In this document: positions 17,457-18,209 of the stretch, in pieces | How positions within the stretch are numbered: position 1 is the stretch's first letter | How the letters are laid out: each line of letters starts with the position of its first letter | From: Phlegmacium glaucopus | Taxonomy: Eukaryota > Basidiomycota > Agaricomycetes > Agaricales > Cortinariaceae | Length of the DNA stretch: 18,209 nt | Reading direction: 5' to 3' | NCBI GenBank assembly: GCA_015039465.1 | Contig: MU130082.1 | Span: 1-18,209, forward strand | Made by a program: the position numbers and the translations under genes | Notes under the pieces: generated by a model | The model's database searches: none | Seen by the model: only the letters and a program-made list of their open reading frames with translations | Told to the model about the DNA's origin: nothing

Positions 17457-18189
17457 CATTTCGTACTCTCACTCGTATTTGTTATTTGAGTAGAACTTCT
17501 TTTACTCCTGTGTGAGTACGTGATTCTTAAGGATAATATAAATAAGAACTATTTAATATTGGTCCAGTCCGTCGCCAATCACATTACCAACAACTTCAAG
17601 CCTTTTTCTACTCCCTTCCTTGTGACACCACAATGATTTTTATCTTGTGCCGTAAACGGCCGCGTAATTCGCAGTTGTTTTAGGACCACCTCTGGTGAGG
17701 TATTTTCTTGTTCAGGATATTTATCCTGAGCATTGTAGTGGTTGTCCGGATAACCGTAGCGGACCTTCTTTCTCAAACAAGGGACTGGTCGCCTTAAGTT
17801 GAAGTAGTGATTCTTGTTGTCCCTTCTCCAATCGCGGAAGCTCTTGAACCCTTTTGTTTCGTCTCTTCTTTGACTGTGTAATTCTCGGTAGGGACTGAGT
17901 AACGTGGTCAATGCTCAGGATAAATATCCTGAGTAAGAAAATACCTCGCCAGAGGTGGTCCTAAAACAACTGCGAATTACGTGGCCGTTTGTGGCACAAG
18001 ATAAAAATCATTGTGGCGCCAGTATCCGTAAGGAAGGGAGTAGAAAAAGGCTTGAAGTTGTTGGTAATGCGATTGGCGACGGCCAATATTAAATAGCCCT
18101 TATTTTATATTATCCTTAAGAATTACGTACTCACACAGGAGTAAAAGAAGTTCTACCCAAATAACAAATACGAGTGAGAGTACGAAATG
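17457..18189. repeat. Long inverted repeat (foldback), arms about 280 bp
   Basis: The left arm 17457-17735 (starting CATTTCGTACTCTCACTCG) is matched inverted by 17909-18189. A 173-base loop separates them. Differences are few: single substitutions, a 6-base insertion near 17567 and an 8-base insertion near 18022. Each arm ends, at the loop side, in a small palindrome (TCAGGATATTTATCCTGA and CAGGATAAATATCCTG). A weak 110-codon minus frame (17579-17911) lies in the left arm and loop, but it has no family features and is probably chance. It could be a foldback element or two opposed LTR copies. Confidence 0.85.
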
Positions 18190-18209
18190 ACAACAATGTA
18201 AGGCGTTGG

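Noticed and set aside
17579..17911. A 110-codon minus-strand gene in the long inverted repeat
   Set aside because: No domain, membrane segment or compositional signal; it spans repeat arm and loop and looks like a chance frame.

Overview
The window looks like nuclear DNA of an agaricomycete (mushroom-forming) basidiomycete. Genes are split by many short GT-AG introns of roughly 45-90 bases. Recognisable protein families are a fungal P4-ATPase, a basidiomycete-type zinc-ribbon protein and an Ulp1-linked transposase. The rest is dense with nested transposable elements. It behaves as a transposon-rich, decaying region: almost every coding sequence I can reconstruct carries at least one disabling lesion.

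Layout. 1-1952 (-): 5' part of a Neo1/ATP9-type P4-ATPase with a stop codon, two frameshifts and an altered DKTGT motif. 2848-3474 (+): N-terminal exons of a small zinc-ribbon gene with a TATA box, cut off by a probable 1.3 kb inverted-repeat element (3475-4815). 5121-5934: a mariner-like MITE with TA at both ends. 6149-16773: a large DNA transposon with 27-bp perfect terminal inverted repeats and an 8-bp target duplication matching at 7 of 8 positions. 16782-17456: non-coding flank. 17457-18189: a long inverted repeat with two arms of about 280 bp around a 173-bp loop.

The main element. The large transposon encodes, on the minus strand, what reads as one multi-exon protein of roughly 1,800 codons. 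It runs from an N-terminal Ulp1/C48 cysteine protease, through a linker with two tandem repeats and a small zinc-finger-like motif, to an RNase-H-like transposase whose D/D/E candidates resemble the P-element logic, and ends in a conserved C-terminal region. At least four in-frame stops and one or two frameshifts show this copy is dead. It would need an active relative to move.

Nesting. The last third of the transposase gene is interrupted at 7276-11193 by a hAT-like MITE (TIR beginning TAGTGATGGACA, 8-bp duplication matching 6/8). That MITE is in turn interrupted at 7743-11032 by a very young non-autonomous LTR retrotransposon. Its two 300-bp LTRs differ at one base, it has a clear tRNA primer-binding site, and it carries one unrecognised coiled-coil protein gene. 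The layers give a relative order: big transposon first, MITE second, LTR element last.

All family names come from motif recognition by eye; no database search was possible.
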